Positions 35,801 through 44,416 of a stretch of DNA of 64,000 bases are shown here, piece by piece. Origin of the DNA: Azospirillum sp. TSH64 (lineage in GTDB: Bacteria; Pseudomonadota; Alphaproteobacteria; Azospirillales; Azospirillaceae); the NCBI RefSeq assembly GCF_003116035.1, contig NZ_LGQW01000015.1, positions 6,027,703 to 6,091,702 on the forward strand, given 5' to 3'. Position 1 is the stretch's first letter, and every line of letters starts with the position of its first letter. The notes beneath the pieces are model-generated. The model saw only the letters and a program-made list of their open reading frames with translations, had not been told where the DNA came from and did not search any database. The translations under genes were made by a program, and so were the position numbers.

Positions 35801-38016
35801 GATCTGACTTCCTCCAGCGCTGTGTTAGAAGACGTGTCCACCTCTTGGAAGGAGGCGTAAGCAGCCTCGATGCCTTCGACCATCTGCTCCAAGGTGTATT
35901 TCGCAAGGAAGCTCTGCCGGGCAGCATTTCCAAGTTGCCGGCGAAGGTTTCGGTCGTGGACGAGTTTGAGAACGGCCTGCGCGATTTCTTCGGGATCGTT
36001 AGGATCGACGAGAAGCCCCGTCTTCAACGGCTCAACAACCTCCGCAAGTCCACCTACGTTACCAGCAATAACGGGTTTTCCGTATCGCATTGCTTCGATG
36101 GCCACAAGGCCGAAGGATTCGAAGCGGGAGGGAGCGAGAAAAATGTCGCAGTTGGCGTAGGCTTCGGCCAGTTGGTCGTCCGGACGGTAGCCTTCGATAT
36201 GGATCCGCTGTGCCAGCACCGCGGATGCGCCCTCTTGAAGACGATGGACCGCTCGCTTGCTGTTCTGGTCTTCCGTCGTGGCGCCGATAAAGCGGAATGA
36301 GACGTCGGGAACCTGCGCGCAGACACGAAGGGCCGCATCCAGCGCCGTGTCGAACCCCTTGCGGGTTTCCTGGCGCCCGACGAACAGGACTGTGATCTCG
36401 TCGCCCGCTTCCGTCTTCATAGTCTTTGGCATTTGCGGCACGGAGACACCGTGGGGGACGATGATCGTCCGCGGCGCGATGTCGACGCCGTAGGCGTCGT
36501 GGATTTCCTTCACGACCGCTTCCGTGTTGCCGAGGAAGTACGGTGCCTTTTCGAAGAGGAACTGTTCGGCCTTGATGACGCGCTGGACGTGGTTAAAGTC
36601 GTACAGGGGGCGGTGCCAGTCCGGCTTGTGAGGGTAGGCGAGCTTATAGGTGGTGTGCAGAGACGTCACCACGGGGATGGGCGAGAGTAGCAGGGGGACG
36701 AGTCCCTCGACGTCCCAAATTGGCGCGGAAACCAAATCTAGGTTCGTAAAACCGATCTCCTGCAGTTCCACGTACACGCCGGCCGACCAGTGGGCGAGGT
36801 CGCCCGGTATGTCGATCGCGGCGGTCACCTCACCGAGTTCTCCACCCTCAACAGCTCGCACCTTGTGGACCCAGACACCGTCCCGGAAATCGACCGTCGG
36901 TTCGGCTTCTGCGCGGGTAATGACATGAACCCGATGCCCGCGTGCCGCGAGGCCACTGGCGACATGCTCCGTCCACCGTGCGATGCCAGCGGTGTCGTTT
37001 GGAGGATATCCCTGAGAGACCAGCGCGATCCGCAGCTTTTGGGCGCCGCGGGCGTTGAACCCCTTGAAGGGCCTTTTGGCGACATCCGCCGCGCGTTCCA
37101 ATAGGTTGGTGGGGGCGGGACGCCGGGACAGCTCACGGCCTTCCTCGATGCCGAGTTCCACCTCCTGGTTGAGGAGCGCTTCGGCAGCCGGGCTGAGATA
37201 GTTGTGCTCGCGGAGCCACCGGTTGTCCCGGCGCAAGCCGTCGCGGTACTTAACGATTTCGACCGTCACAGCGATCTCGTCTAGTGCCGTCACGCCATGT
37301 CGGTACATGAAGTAGGCCTTGCTTCGGCTGGGGATATGCAACGTGGTCGGAACCTTATTTGGGTTCCGCAGATGGCTCGGCGCGTAGCGATGATAGATAA
37401 GGGCATCGGGGGCGTACACGATCTGCCCACCTTGGTCCACGAGCCTTAAGCAGACGTCCGTCTCATCGAGGAAGTAAGCGAAGGTTTCGTCGAAGCCACC
37501 AATCTCTCGCAGCGCCGACGCGCGGAACGACGAGTTGGTCCCAAGAAGAGAGGGAAACAGAGGCGATCCGGGGAAGCAAAATATTTCGCGTGAAATCCCA
37601 CTGGGTACAGTGTAGGCATTTCCCAGTCTATCGCAAAGTGTGGAAGTTGCTTGGTATCGCTTTCCTGTATGATCTCTGGTAAAGCCGCCAACCCCAACAA
37701 CATCGTCTGAATTATACTTTTCCAGAAGCTTGTTTAACCAAGACGGATGGACCACTGCGTCGTCATCTATAAATGCAATAATGTCACCCATCGCGTTTGC
37801 AATACCAACATTCCGCGAAACGGAGAGATTTCTTTCTGGGCATTCGAGATATGTGATGGATGAAGCGTATTCGTTGCAGAGTGCTCGCGTCTCGTCTGTC
37901 GACGGACCGTTCACAACGACGACCTCGAATTGACCTTCGAGGTTGCGAAGGGCACGTAGGCAATCGCGGAGCTGAGATGCTCGATTATAAGTATTGATCA
38001 CGATTGAGGTATTCAT
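35797..38016 (-). CDS. Two-domain glycosyltransferase (GT2 + GT4)
   Basis: The protein has 739 residues. The first ~300 are GT2: SIVINTYNRASQLRDCLRAL, AFIDDDAVVHPSWLNKLLEK with the DDD metal site, and IGGFDETFAYFLDETDVCLR. From ~330 a GT4 enzyme follows: IALVSQGYPPNDTAGIARWT, VLFVGRQETRKGFDTALDAA, FLAPSRFESFGLVAIEAMRY. ATG 38016 has GAAGG about eight bases upstream and follows the stop of the upstream gene almost at once. It is likely to add two sugars in sequence to a growing glycan. The gene is GC-poorer at its 5' end, like its upstream neighbour. Confidence 0.86.
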   Translation of the reverse strand: MNTSIVINTYNRASQLRDCLRALRNLEGQFEVVVVNGPSTDETRALCNEYASSITYLECPERNLSVSRNVGIANAMGDIIAFIDDDAVVHPSWLNKLLEKYNSDDVVGVGGFTRDHTGKRYQATSTLCDRLGNAYTVPSGISREIFCFPGSPLFPSLLGTNSSFRASALREIGGFDETFAYFLDETDVCLRLVDQGGQIVYAPDALIYHRYAPSHLRNPNKVPTTLHIPSRSKAYFMYRHGVTALDEIAVTVEIVKYRDGLRRDNRWLREHNYLSPAAEALLNQEVELGIEEGRELSRRPAPTNLLERAADVAKRPFKGFNARGAQKLRIALVSQGYPPNDTAGIARWTEHVASGLAARGHRVHVITRAEAEPTVDFRDGVWVHKVRAVEGGELGEVTAAIDIPGDLAHWSAGVYVELQEIGFTNLDLVSAPIWDVEGLVPLLLSPIPVVTSLHTTYKLAYPHKPDWHRPLYDFNHVQRVIKAEQFLFEKAPYFLGNTEAVVKEIHDAYGVDIAPRTIIVPHGVSVPQMPKTMKTEAGDEITVLFVGRQETRKGFDTALDAALRVCAQVPDVSFRFIGATTEDQNSKRAVHRLQEGASAVLAQRIHIEGYRPDDQLAEAYANCDIFLAPSRFESFGLVAIEAMRYGKPVIAGNVGGLAEVVEPLKTGLLVDPNDPEEIAQAVLKLVHDRNLRRQLGNAARQSFLAKYTLEQMVEGIEAAYASFQEVDTSSNTALEEVRS

Positions 38017-38017
38017 A

Positions 38018-38593
38018 TTAATTGCCTTCAGTATTGGCGCGCAACAAAGCAATCACATCCATATTTTTCTCATGAAATTCGGGAGATCGAAACAGAGCAG
38101 CAAACAAGCTATCCTTAGATCTGTGCACAGATAACTGATGATTAATCGCGTCATCGCTCTCTGGGATACGATGAAATAGAAGTCCGAATACTGAAATAAC
38201 GTCTTCTCTAGTCAATACGCAAGTGGGAAGGTTTTCCGTTAGCCTGATCTCAAGTAGTATATGCTGTTGTTTGCCGGAATCCACGACAATCTTCAACTTT
38301 CTCTCGTTTGCTCTCGGCTTCAAACGAACTCGAAACCCGACCTCGACTCTCGGCACACCAGCATCGTTAACATCAGGTCGAGCCAGATCTGCTTTTCCGC
38401 GACCGATTATTCCGGTGGACCCAAAGACCAGTATTTCAGGGGTACTGTCTGGGCTCGCCGCATCGAATGCCCAGCCGTATATCAGCGCAGCACCATGATC
38501 AAAATCGAGTCCGTCGAAATTGGCATAGATACTGGTCCCTTTAATAGCGGGAAGCGTAGCTAGAAGGCCCGCCGCCTCTATATATTGCTGCAT
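38018..38593 (-). CDS. Small protein with a beta domain and DUF4214-like C-terminus
   Basis: The 191-residue product begins with the motif MQQYIEAAGLLATLPAIKGT. A beta-rich region around ALIYGWAFDAASPDSTPEIL, then VPRVEVGFRVRLKPRANERK, matches in pattern the Gly-Trp-containing domain seen in the two large glycosyltransferases at 41.3 and 44.4 kb. The C-terminus, FGLLFHRIPESDDAINHQLS then LFRSPEFHEKNM, resembles DUF4214. AGGAG lies ~9 bases before ATG 38593; a longer frame exists to 38671. The region is markedly AT-rich compared with flanks. Function unknown, presumably surface-glycan related. Confidence 0.65.
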   Translation of the reverse strand: MQQYIEAAGLLATLPAIKGTSIYANFDGLDFDHGAALIYGWAFDAASPDSTPEILVFGSTGIIGRGKADLARPDVNDAGVPRVEVGFRVRLKPRANERKLKIVVDSGKQQHILLEIRLTENLPTCVLTREDVISVFGLLFHRIPESDDAINHQLSVHRSKDSLFAALFRSPEFHEKNMDVIALLRANTEGN

Positions 38594-38637
38594 ATCACTT
38601 ATCTCCTCATGTGAAAAATCGGGAATGAGAAATATTA

Positions 38638-39138
38638 TTAAATCACGATCGAAGTATCCAACCTTGACCAATAACCATCGTCTAAGCGAATAATTTCATC
38701 TTCGCCGAGATAAGCCCTTGACTGAACCTCGATCAAGTGTAGTGGCACCTTTCCTGAATTTTCCAGCCGGTGCGTCGTTCCCATCGGGATGTAGACGGAC
38801 TGGTTCCCGGAGACGAAGATCTCCTCCTCCCCGCGTCTGACCAGCGTCGTACCCTCGACCACGATCCAGTGCTCCGCCCGGTGTTGGTGCATCTGCAAGG
38901 ACAGCCGCTCGCCCGGCTTGGCGGTGATCCGCTTGACCTGGAAACGGCTGCCACGGTACGAGCCCCAGGGGCGGTGCACGGTCTTGTGCAGGGCGTGCTC
39001 GTCGCGCCGCTCGGCCTTGAGGTGGTCGACGATGTGCTTCACGTCCTGCGCGTGGTCAGTGGCCAGGGTGGCATCGTCGGTGGCGATCACCATCACATCC
39101 TCCAGCCCGACCACATTCCCCCTGATCTGCCCGGTCAT
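38638..39138 (-). CDS. Stand-alone mannose-6-phosphate isomerase (type II, cupin) domain of ManC
   Basis: The 166-residue product matches the last third of bifunctional mannose-1-phosphate guanylyltransferase/mannose-6-phosphate isomerase. It starts with GNVVGLEDVMVIATDDATL, then HRPWGSYRGSRFQVKRITAK, GERLSLQMHQHRAEHWIVVE (cupin metal His/Glu), and NQSVYIPMGTTHRLENSGKV. The nucleotidyltransferase domain, which should precede it, is absent; the sequence upstream belongs to another gene. ATG 39138 overlaps the TGA of the upstream glycosyltransferase (ATGA), so it can still be translated. It may supply isomerase activity for GDP-mannose precursor, or be a fusion-loss remnant that has kept its frame. 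Confidence 0.8.
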   Translation of the reverse strand: MTGQIRGNVVGLEDVMVIATDDATLATDHAQDVKHIVDHLKAERRDEHALHKTVHRPWGSYRGSRFQVKRITAKPGERLSLQMHQHRAEHWIVVEGTTLVRRGEEEIFVSGNQSVYIPMGTTHRLENSGKVPLHLIEVQSRAYLGEDEIIRLDDGYWSRLDTSIVI

Positions 39139-41168
39139 CGGACCGCACCCGCCTGTGCCGACCAGCCCAGCAGGGCGGCATATCCCGCGCCGACCGCTGC
39201 CGGCGCGTAGGTCGCCGCCGTCAGCCTCTGCCCCTGCTCGGCCAGCCGTCGGCGCAGCCAATCATCCTCGACCAGCCGCCGCATCCACCAGGCGGCGTGG
39301 GCTCCATCCGGCTCGGCCCACAGCTGGCCGCCGGCGAACGGGTATTCCTGCGGCGACACCGGGCGCAACCGGTGGTCGACCAGCGCCGCGCTGCCCGGTG
39401 TCGTGAAGTCCATGTTGCCCGAGAAGCCGGTGACGACTACCGGCTTGCCCAGCATCATCGCCTCGGCGATCCCGCGCCCGAAACCCTCGGCCCGGTGCAG
39501 CGAGACGAAGGCATCGCACGCCCGGTAGAGGTCGAGCACCGCGCCCCGGCTCAGCGTCTCGTCGATGATGGTGATGCGCCGGTCGGCCCGGGCCTCCTCC
39601 AAAAGCGCCTGCCAAACCGGGTTCTCCGGCGTCCCGCGCATCGCCTTGACCACCAGCCCGACCGGCTCATGCCCAAGCGGGAAGGCCTGCTTGAAGGCCC
39701 GCACGCAGGCCTGCGGGTTCTTCCGGGCCAAGCTGGACAGGACGTCGAAGGAAAAGACGAAGAGGAAGCGGTTCTCGGGCAGACCGAAGTCACGCCGGCT
39801 CAGCCCCGCGGTCGCGTCCACCGCAACCGCCATGGGCAGGTGCCGCACCGGCTTCGGGCTGCTCTTGGCAAAGGCCTCGTAGGTGTAGCGGCTCGACCCC
39901 CAGACCTCGTCGACGAGGTCATAGGCATGGTGCCACTCCTTGGGCCACTCCGGCAGCTCCCATGGCCAATAGCCGATGGTGCGGCGCCCGTCGAACAGCG
40001 CCGATCCTTCCACCGCGGCGAGGCGCGCGGTCTCGATGCCGGTCGTGCACAGCAAATTGACCGCATAGGGAAGCCGGTCGGTGATCAGCGCATCGACGCT
40101 GTCGTCGCCCTGGCACACCTCGCGCCCGGGCTCGACATTGTAGATGCTGAAGGGAATGCCGGCCGCCTGCATGGCGAGCGCCGCCATGCGGACATCCTCG
40201 CCGATGCCGAACTGCCCGCGGGCGTAGCCGATCAGGTTGAGGCCGAACGGCAGAGTGCGGTGGCTCGCCTGGACCGCAGGCGCCTTCATGGTCGCCGGGG
40301 GGGCCCTGTCCAGCATGTCCCTGTCCAGCATGTCCATATCGGCCAGCCGCTTGAGGATCAGGGAATGGTCAGGCCCCTCAATGCGCGCCCATCGAGCGAA
40401 TTCGGGGCCGAGCGGGTCCGCGAAGCGCGCCTGGAGGGCGGCGTCGCTGGACCAGATCATCGCCAGGACCGGCGGCAGCCGTGGAGCCCCGGGGACGGGG
40501 ACGAGAAGGGCGCGCGCCTGGGGGGCATCAACGATGTCGGCCAGCTGCGTCTCGGCAAGACCTTGCGTGAAGTACCACACCAGGAAGGCGAGGCGCCCGC
40601 TGTGGGCATCCAGCGGAAAGCGCGTCTGGAGGTCCGGACGCCGCAGCCACAGCTGCACCATCAGGCGGGTGATCGCCAGGGTGCCGAAGGCGGGGACGCG
40701 CCCGTCCGGCTCGTTCAGGAAACGCTTCTGCTCCTCGGTGACGAAACGGCCGAGGCGCAGTTCGGCCGAGCCCTGGATGAAATACCACCAGACGAAGCCT
40801 TGCTGGCACTCCACCGTCCGCAGGTCGAAGGCGTCCTGCAGGTCGGGCCGCATGGTCCGGACCAGCGTCATGAAGCGGGTCAGCGTCGGGCGCACCTCCG
40901 GGAGAGCCTCCGCCGCCGGCTCGGTCAGGAGATACGGGGAGACGGCAAAATCCGTCTCCGCCAGCGCGCGGTACTCGCGCGCGCCGTTCAGCAGCAGCCA
41001 CCATTCGAAGCGTTCCAGGTCGTCCCCGCACAGCGCGCGCAGGTCGGGTCGGGTCAGCCAGATGGTCTGCCCGACCCCGCCCAGCCGCGGGCGCGCCGAC
41101 GCGCCGGTGCGCTCGGCGGTGTTCTCCGACATTTCGACCGGGGAAATGGGGTTCACGGAACCATCCAT
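39135..41168 (-). CDS. GT4-family glycosyltransferase with long N-terminal helical domain
   Basis: The product has ~677 residues. The first ~310 residues contain repeated helical units, each ending in W-Y-F-x-Q-G (VWWYFIQGSAELRL, VWYFTQGLAETQL), not assigned to a known family. The GT-B part follows: LPFGLNLIGYARGQFGIGED, IGYWPWELPEWPKEWHHAYD, EVWGSSRYTYEAFAKSSPKP, and FVSLHRAEGFGRGIAEAMML. The start is uncertain: TTG 41222, ATG 41168 and ATG 41132 are all in frame with weak ribosome sites. A related sequence is the 44.4-kb gene, which shares the catalytic domain and the W-Y-F-type helical units. Confidence 0.8.
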   Translation of the reverse strand: MDGSVNPISPVEMSENTAERTGASARPRLGGVGQTIWLTRPDLRALCGDDLERFEWWLLLNGAREYRALAETDFAVSPYLLTEPAAEALPEVRPTLTRFMTLVRTMRPDLQDAFDLRTVECQQGFVWWYFIQGSAELRLGRFVTEEQKRFLNEPDGRVPAFGTLAITRLMVQLWLRRPDLQTRFPLDAHSGRLAFLVWYFTQGLAETQLADIVDAPQARALLVPVPGAPRLPPVLAMIWSSDAALQARFADPLGPEFARWARIEGPDHSLILKRLADMDMLDRDMLDRAPPATMKAPAVQASHRTLPFGLNLIGYARGQFGIGEDVRMAALAMQAAGIPFSIYNVEPGREVCQGDDSVDALITDRLPYAVNLLCTTGIETARLAAVEGSALFDGRRTIGYWPWELPEWPKEWHHAYDLVDEVWGSSRYTYEAFAKSSPKPVRHLPMAVAVDATAGLSRRDFGLPENRFLFVFSFDVLSSLARKNPQACVRAFKQAFPLGHEPVGLVVKAMRGTPENPVWQALLEEARADRRITIIDETLSRGAVLDLYRACDAFVSLHRAEGFGRGIAEAMMLGKPVVVTGFSGNMDFTTPGSAALVDHRLRPVSPQEYPFAGGQLWAEPDGAHAAWWMRRLVEDDWLRRRLAEQGQRLTAATYAPAAVGAGYAALLGWSAQAGAVR

Positions 41169-41295
41169 CAGGCGGATGTCCAATGGCACGGGCCTAGAGC
41201 ACGCTGCGTGAGAGGCCGGCAAGGCTTGTGCACGATCGGGAAGGCCCGATGGCTTGGAGGATTCGGCACCCTGTCCCTCGCCTCATGGCTTCGTC

Positions 41296-43980
41296 TCACA
41301 GCGTCATCCTCACGAAGGGCAACGCGATGCGGTTGAAGGCCGGGTTGTGGAACGGATCCTCCAGATACTCCGACCAGTCGGCCCGCAGCCGGTTCAGGTC
41401 GTTCTGATGGACGTCATGCGCGGCTTGACCGAACAGGTATCCGCGCGTCTTCGATTCATGGTGGTACAGGCAGACGGCGGGATCATAGACCACCCGCCGC
41501 CCGGCCTTGCGCGCCGCCAGACAATAGGTGATGTCGTTCCAGTTGACGGGCCAGCCGGCATCGAAGCCGCCGACCTCCTCGAACACCGCCCGGTGGGTGA
41601 TCAGGCAGGCGCCGGTCACCGCGGCGGCGGAGCGCAGCACGAGGTTGCGGCCGAGATAGCCGCCTTCGTCGCCGCGCACGCCGATCGCCTCATGCACCGC
41701 CCCCTGCTCCTGGCTGGTGACCACGCCGGCATGCTGGATGCTGCCGTCGCCGTAGAGCAGGCGCGCGCCCACCACCCCCACCTCGGGCAGGCGCAGCGTC
41801 GCCACCGCGCGGGCCAGCCAGCGGGGGTCGGCGGCCATGGCGTCGTCGTTCAGGAAGACCAGCACCTCGCCGCTCGCCTGGGCGGCGGCCAGATTGTTCA
41901 TCAGCGCCCAGTTGAAGGGACCGCGATAGGGCATGACGTCGACGCCGCGCTGGGCGCGCATGGCGGCGATCAGCCCGACGCTGTCGGGATCCTCGTTCTC
42001 GTGGTCGATCACCAGGATCTGCAGCGGCCCGCCATAGGCTTGGCGGGTGCGCAGCAGGGAATCCAGGCAGTTGCGCAGCAGGACCGGAGAGTTGCGGGTC
42101 GGCACGATGATGCTGACCGGCGGCAGATCGGCCGCGGGGAACTCGATGTCGCAGGCCTCGACCAGGGTCTGGCCGGCCTCGCCATCCTCGCTGACCAGCG
42201 GCGCCCGCCGCGCCCGCAGCTCCAGGCCGCGGCGTCCGGCCCAGGCCTCGACCGCCGCCGGCTCGCCGGCCAGCAGGCGGGGCAGGCCGGCGGGGTCGCG
42301 CAGGTCGACGGCCTGCTCCAGCCCGTAGAGCACCGATGCGATGTGGCGGATGCCGCCCGACGCGGCGCAATCGGCCAGCCGCAGCATCAGGTCGTGCATC
42401 CCGGACGGCGGCACCCCGTCGGCGACGGCGAAGGCCTTCAGCAGCGCGTCCGCGGCCACCATGGCGATCGGGCCGAGATAGTCGTAGGCCAGCAGCATCA
42501 CCGGGTCGAAGTCCGGCTTGAACACCGGGAGGAGCTGCGCGGCCTTGCCGCCGCGGCCGGCGATGGCGACGTCATGGTCGCTGTAGGCGACGGCGGCGCG
42601 GCCGGCGGTCCCCGGCTCCAGCGCGCCGAGGAAGGCGGCCAGCGCGTCCGGCCGCAGGATGCCGGCGCGGCCGACCAGCAGATGGCCGCCGGCCGCCGCC
42701 AGGGCGGGATGGCCGGCCAGCAGGCGGGGCAGGGCCGCCGGGGCTGCGACCACCAGGCGGCCGGCATCCTCCAGCGGGCGGAGCAGCGCCCGCGCCTCGT
42801 CGCCGAGGCCGCCGCCGTCACTGTCGCCGCCGTCATCATCGTCCAGCACCGTCACCATCCAGCGGCCATGCGACTGCGCAGCCAGCGAGGCGAGCATGCG
42901 GCGCAGCGGCGCCGGCGCCAGGGCGCCCCCGTCCACAGGATGAGGCCACAGGATGAGGTTGACGGTGACGTCCGCCGCGGCGGCGGGAATGGCCTGTCCG
43001 GCCGGCGGGCGGTGGCAGGCCAGCAGTCCCTGCGCCTTCAGGCTGCCATAGGCCGACAGCGGCGGGCTGATATTGCGCAGGGCATGGGGAAGCTGCCGCT
43101 CCAGGCTGGCGAGGGTTTCCTTCACCGACTGGATGGCGGCCAGCATCTGGCCGAGCTCGTCGAGGGCGGCCGGCAAATTGCTCTTGACGTAGAGGTCGCT
43201 GCCGAAGGGGGCCTTGGACTGGGCGTCGCAGACCCGCAGCATCGCGCCGCGGGCGGCGAGGTCGGCATGGGCCGTCGGGATGTCGAAGCTGAAGCCGTGC
43301 TCGCCGCCGCTGCCGATGCGCTCGCCCAGGCCGGGGACGAAGCGGTCGCAGCACGCCGCGCCGATGAAGCGGCCGCCGAGCGTCAACTCCAGCACGATGC
43401 GCTCGGAAAAATCGCTGGCGTTGGCGCACCAGCCCGACACGGTGCCGGCTCCGCTGTGCGACAGCTCGCCGATCAGGCGGCGGGTGGGGGCGAGCTCCAG
43501 CGCCGCCAGCCGGCCCTCCAGGCCGCAGCCGGCCAGCCAGTCGCCCACCCCGGCCGGCAAGCCGGCGCGGAAGCCGTCGTCGCGCAGGATGGTCAGCAGC
43601 CAGAAGCGCCAGGAACGGCTGGTGGCAAGGCGCTCGCGCGCGGCGGCCGACAGGGGCAGGCGGTCCAGCGCCCAGTGCCTCAAGGCCTCGTCCGGCGCCG
43701 GTGCCAGGACGATGTGCGGCAGCACCGCCGTGCCGGTGAGGTTGGCGACGACGCCGTTGAGGAACTCCTTGCGCATCAGGTAGAGGCCGAGGAATTCACC
43801 GAGAGTGCAGCCGGTGGCGGCGGTGATCTCCTCGACGCTGGCCGGCTGGCGGCCGAAGAAGAGGCGATAGCCGTTGAACGCATCCTCGAGGCTGGTGCGC
43901 GCCGCGGTGCCCCGGCCTTGCGCCGGCGCCGCTGCGTTCCCAACCAGCTTCAGACCGCCATCCATCCCCATCTTCCCCAT
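41296..43980 (-). CDS. Large GT2-family glycosyltransferase with accessory N-terminal domains
   Basis: The protein has 894 residues. An N-terminal DUF4214-like segment (FNGYRLFFGRQPASVEEITA) and a beta domain with Gly-Trp (AGTVSGWCANASDFSERIVL, GEHGFSFDIPTAHADL) precede a degenerate GT-A-like region at ~330-560. The C-terminal GT2 domain has VSIIVPTRNSPVLLRNCLDS, EVLVFLNDDAMAADPRWLAR (NDD metal site), GVVGARLLYGDGSIQHAGVV and YCLAARKAGRRVVYDPAVCL. This resembles O-antigen/rhamnan GT2 enzymes. The start at ATG 43980 is in a well-conserved context. A candidate promoter lies 160 bases upstream. Confidence 0.84.
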   Translation of the reverse strand: MGKMGMDGGLKLVGNAAAPAQGRGTAARTSLEDAFNGYRLFFGRQPASVEEITAATGCTLGEFLGLYLMRKEFLNGVVANLTGTAVLPHIVLAPAPDEALRHWALDRLPLSAAARERLATSRSWRFWLLTILRDDGFRAGLPAGVGDWLAGCGLEGRLAALELAPTRRLIGELSHSGAGTVSGWCANASDFSERIVLELTLGGRFIGAACCDRFVPGLGERIGSGGEHGFSFDIPTAHADLAARGAMLRVCDAQSKAPFGSDLYVKSNLPAALDELGQMLAAIQSVKETLASLERQLPHALRNISPPLSAYGSLKAQGLLACHRPPAGQAIPAAAADVTVNLILWPHPVDGGALAPAPLRRMLASLAAQSHGRWMVTVLDDDDGGDSDGGGLGDEARALLRPLEDAGRLVVAAPAALPRLLAGHPALAAAGGHLLVGRAGILRPDALAAFLGALEPGTAGRAAVAYSDHDVAIAGRGGKAAQLLPVFKPDFDPVMLLAYDYLGPIAMVAADALLKAFAVADGVPPSGMHDLMLRLADCAASGGIRHIASVLYGLEQAVDLRDPAGLPRLLAGEPAAVEAWAGRRGLELRARRAPLVSEDGEAGQTLVEACDIEFPAADLPPVSIIVPTRNSPVLLRNCLDSLLRTRQAYGGPLQILVIDHENEDPDSVGLIAAMRAQRGVDVMPYRGPFNWALMNNLAAAQASGEVLVFLNDDAMAADPRWLARAVATLRLPEVGVVGARLLYGDGSIQHAGVVTSQEQGAVHEAIGVRGDEGGYLGRNLVLRSAAAVTGACLITHRAVFEEVGGFDAGWPVNWNDITYCLAARKAGRRVVYDPAVCLYHHESKTRGYLFGQAAHDVHQNDLNRLRADWSEYLEDPFHNPAFNRIALPFVRMTL

Positions 43981-44143
43981 CCCGACGGTCAGGCCCGATC
44001 CCTCCGGATGACATACCGGAGGATGCAGTGACCGACCTCCATCACCTCTGATCCAGCCGTGGCAGTCAGTGCCAAGTTCCTATTCCGAGTCCCCAACCTT
44101 GGATGGGAACGCCAAATGGAATATCAGGGTAACTCCTGATCGG

Positions 44144-44173
44144 TCTATAGCCAAAGGACAAAAAGAAAATCAA
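44144..44173 (-). promoter_or_regulatory. Candidate promoter for the minus-strand genes from 43.98 kb
   Basis: On the minus strand TTGATT (44168-44173) and TATAGA (44144-44149) are 18 bases apart, about 165 bases before the GT2 start codon. The surrounding gap 43981-44416 is AT-rich (especially 44100-44260) for this genome and contains no coding frame I can support. Prediction only, from resemblance to sigma-70 consensus. Confidence 0.3.
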
Positions 44174-44416
44174 CCTTATTGTGTGGTTGTATAACTCATG
44201 TGACAATACAAGCGCACCAAATATAGATTTCTCAATCTTCGGTTAAGGATATTGTGTTTGCAGGGCGGGGGAGCATGAGAGAGCCGCTGTAGGTGGGGGA
44301 GAGGCGCGGAGCGAAGGATTAAAGAGGCTTCCGCCAAGTCTCATCTTGAATTGGCAGGGTATGGCGGGCTCCGGGGAGCCACCCTGCGGCATGCGGTCGC
44401 AGGGCTTGTCGGGCGA

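Noticed and set aside
41254-44031. 925-residue plus-strand frame antisense to the GT2 glycosyltransferase
   Set aside because: Ala/Gly/Gln/Arg-rich without motifs; the minus strand has clear GT2 motifs across the same stretch.
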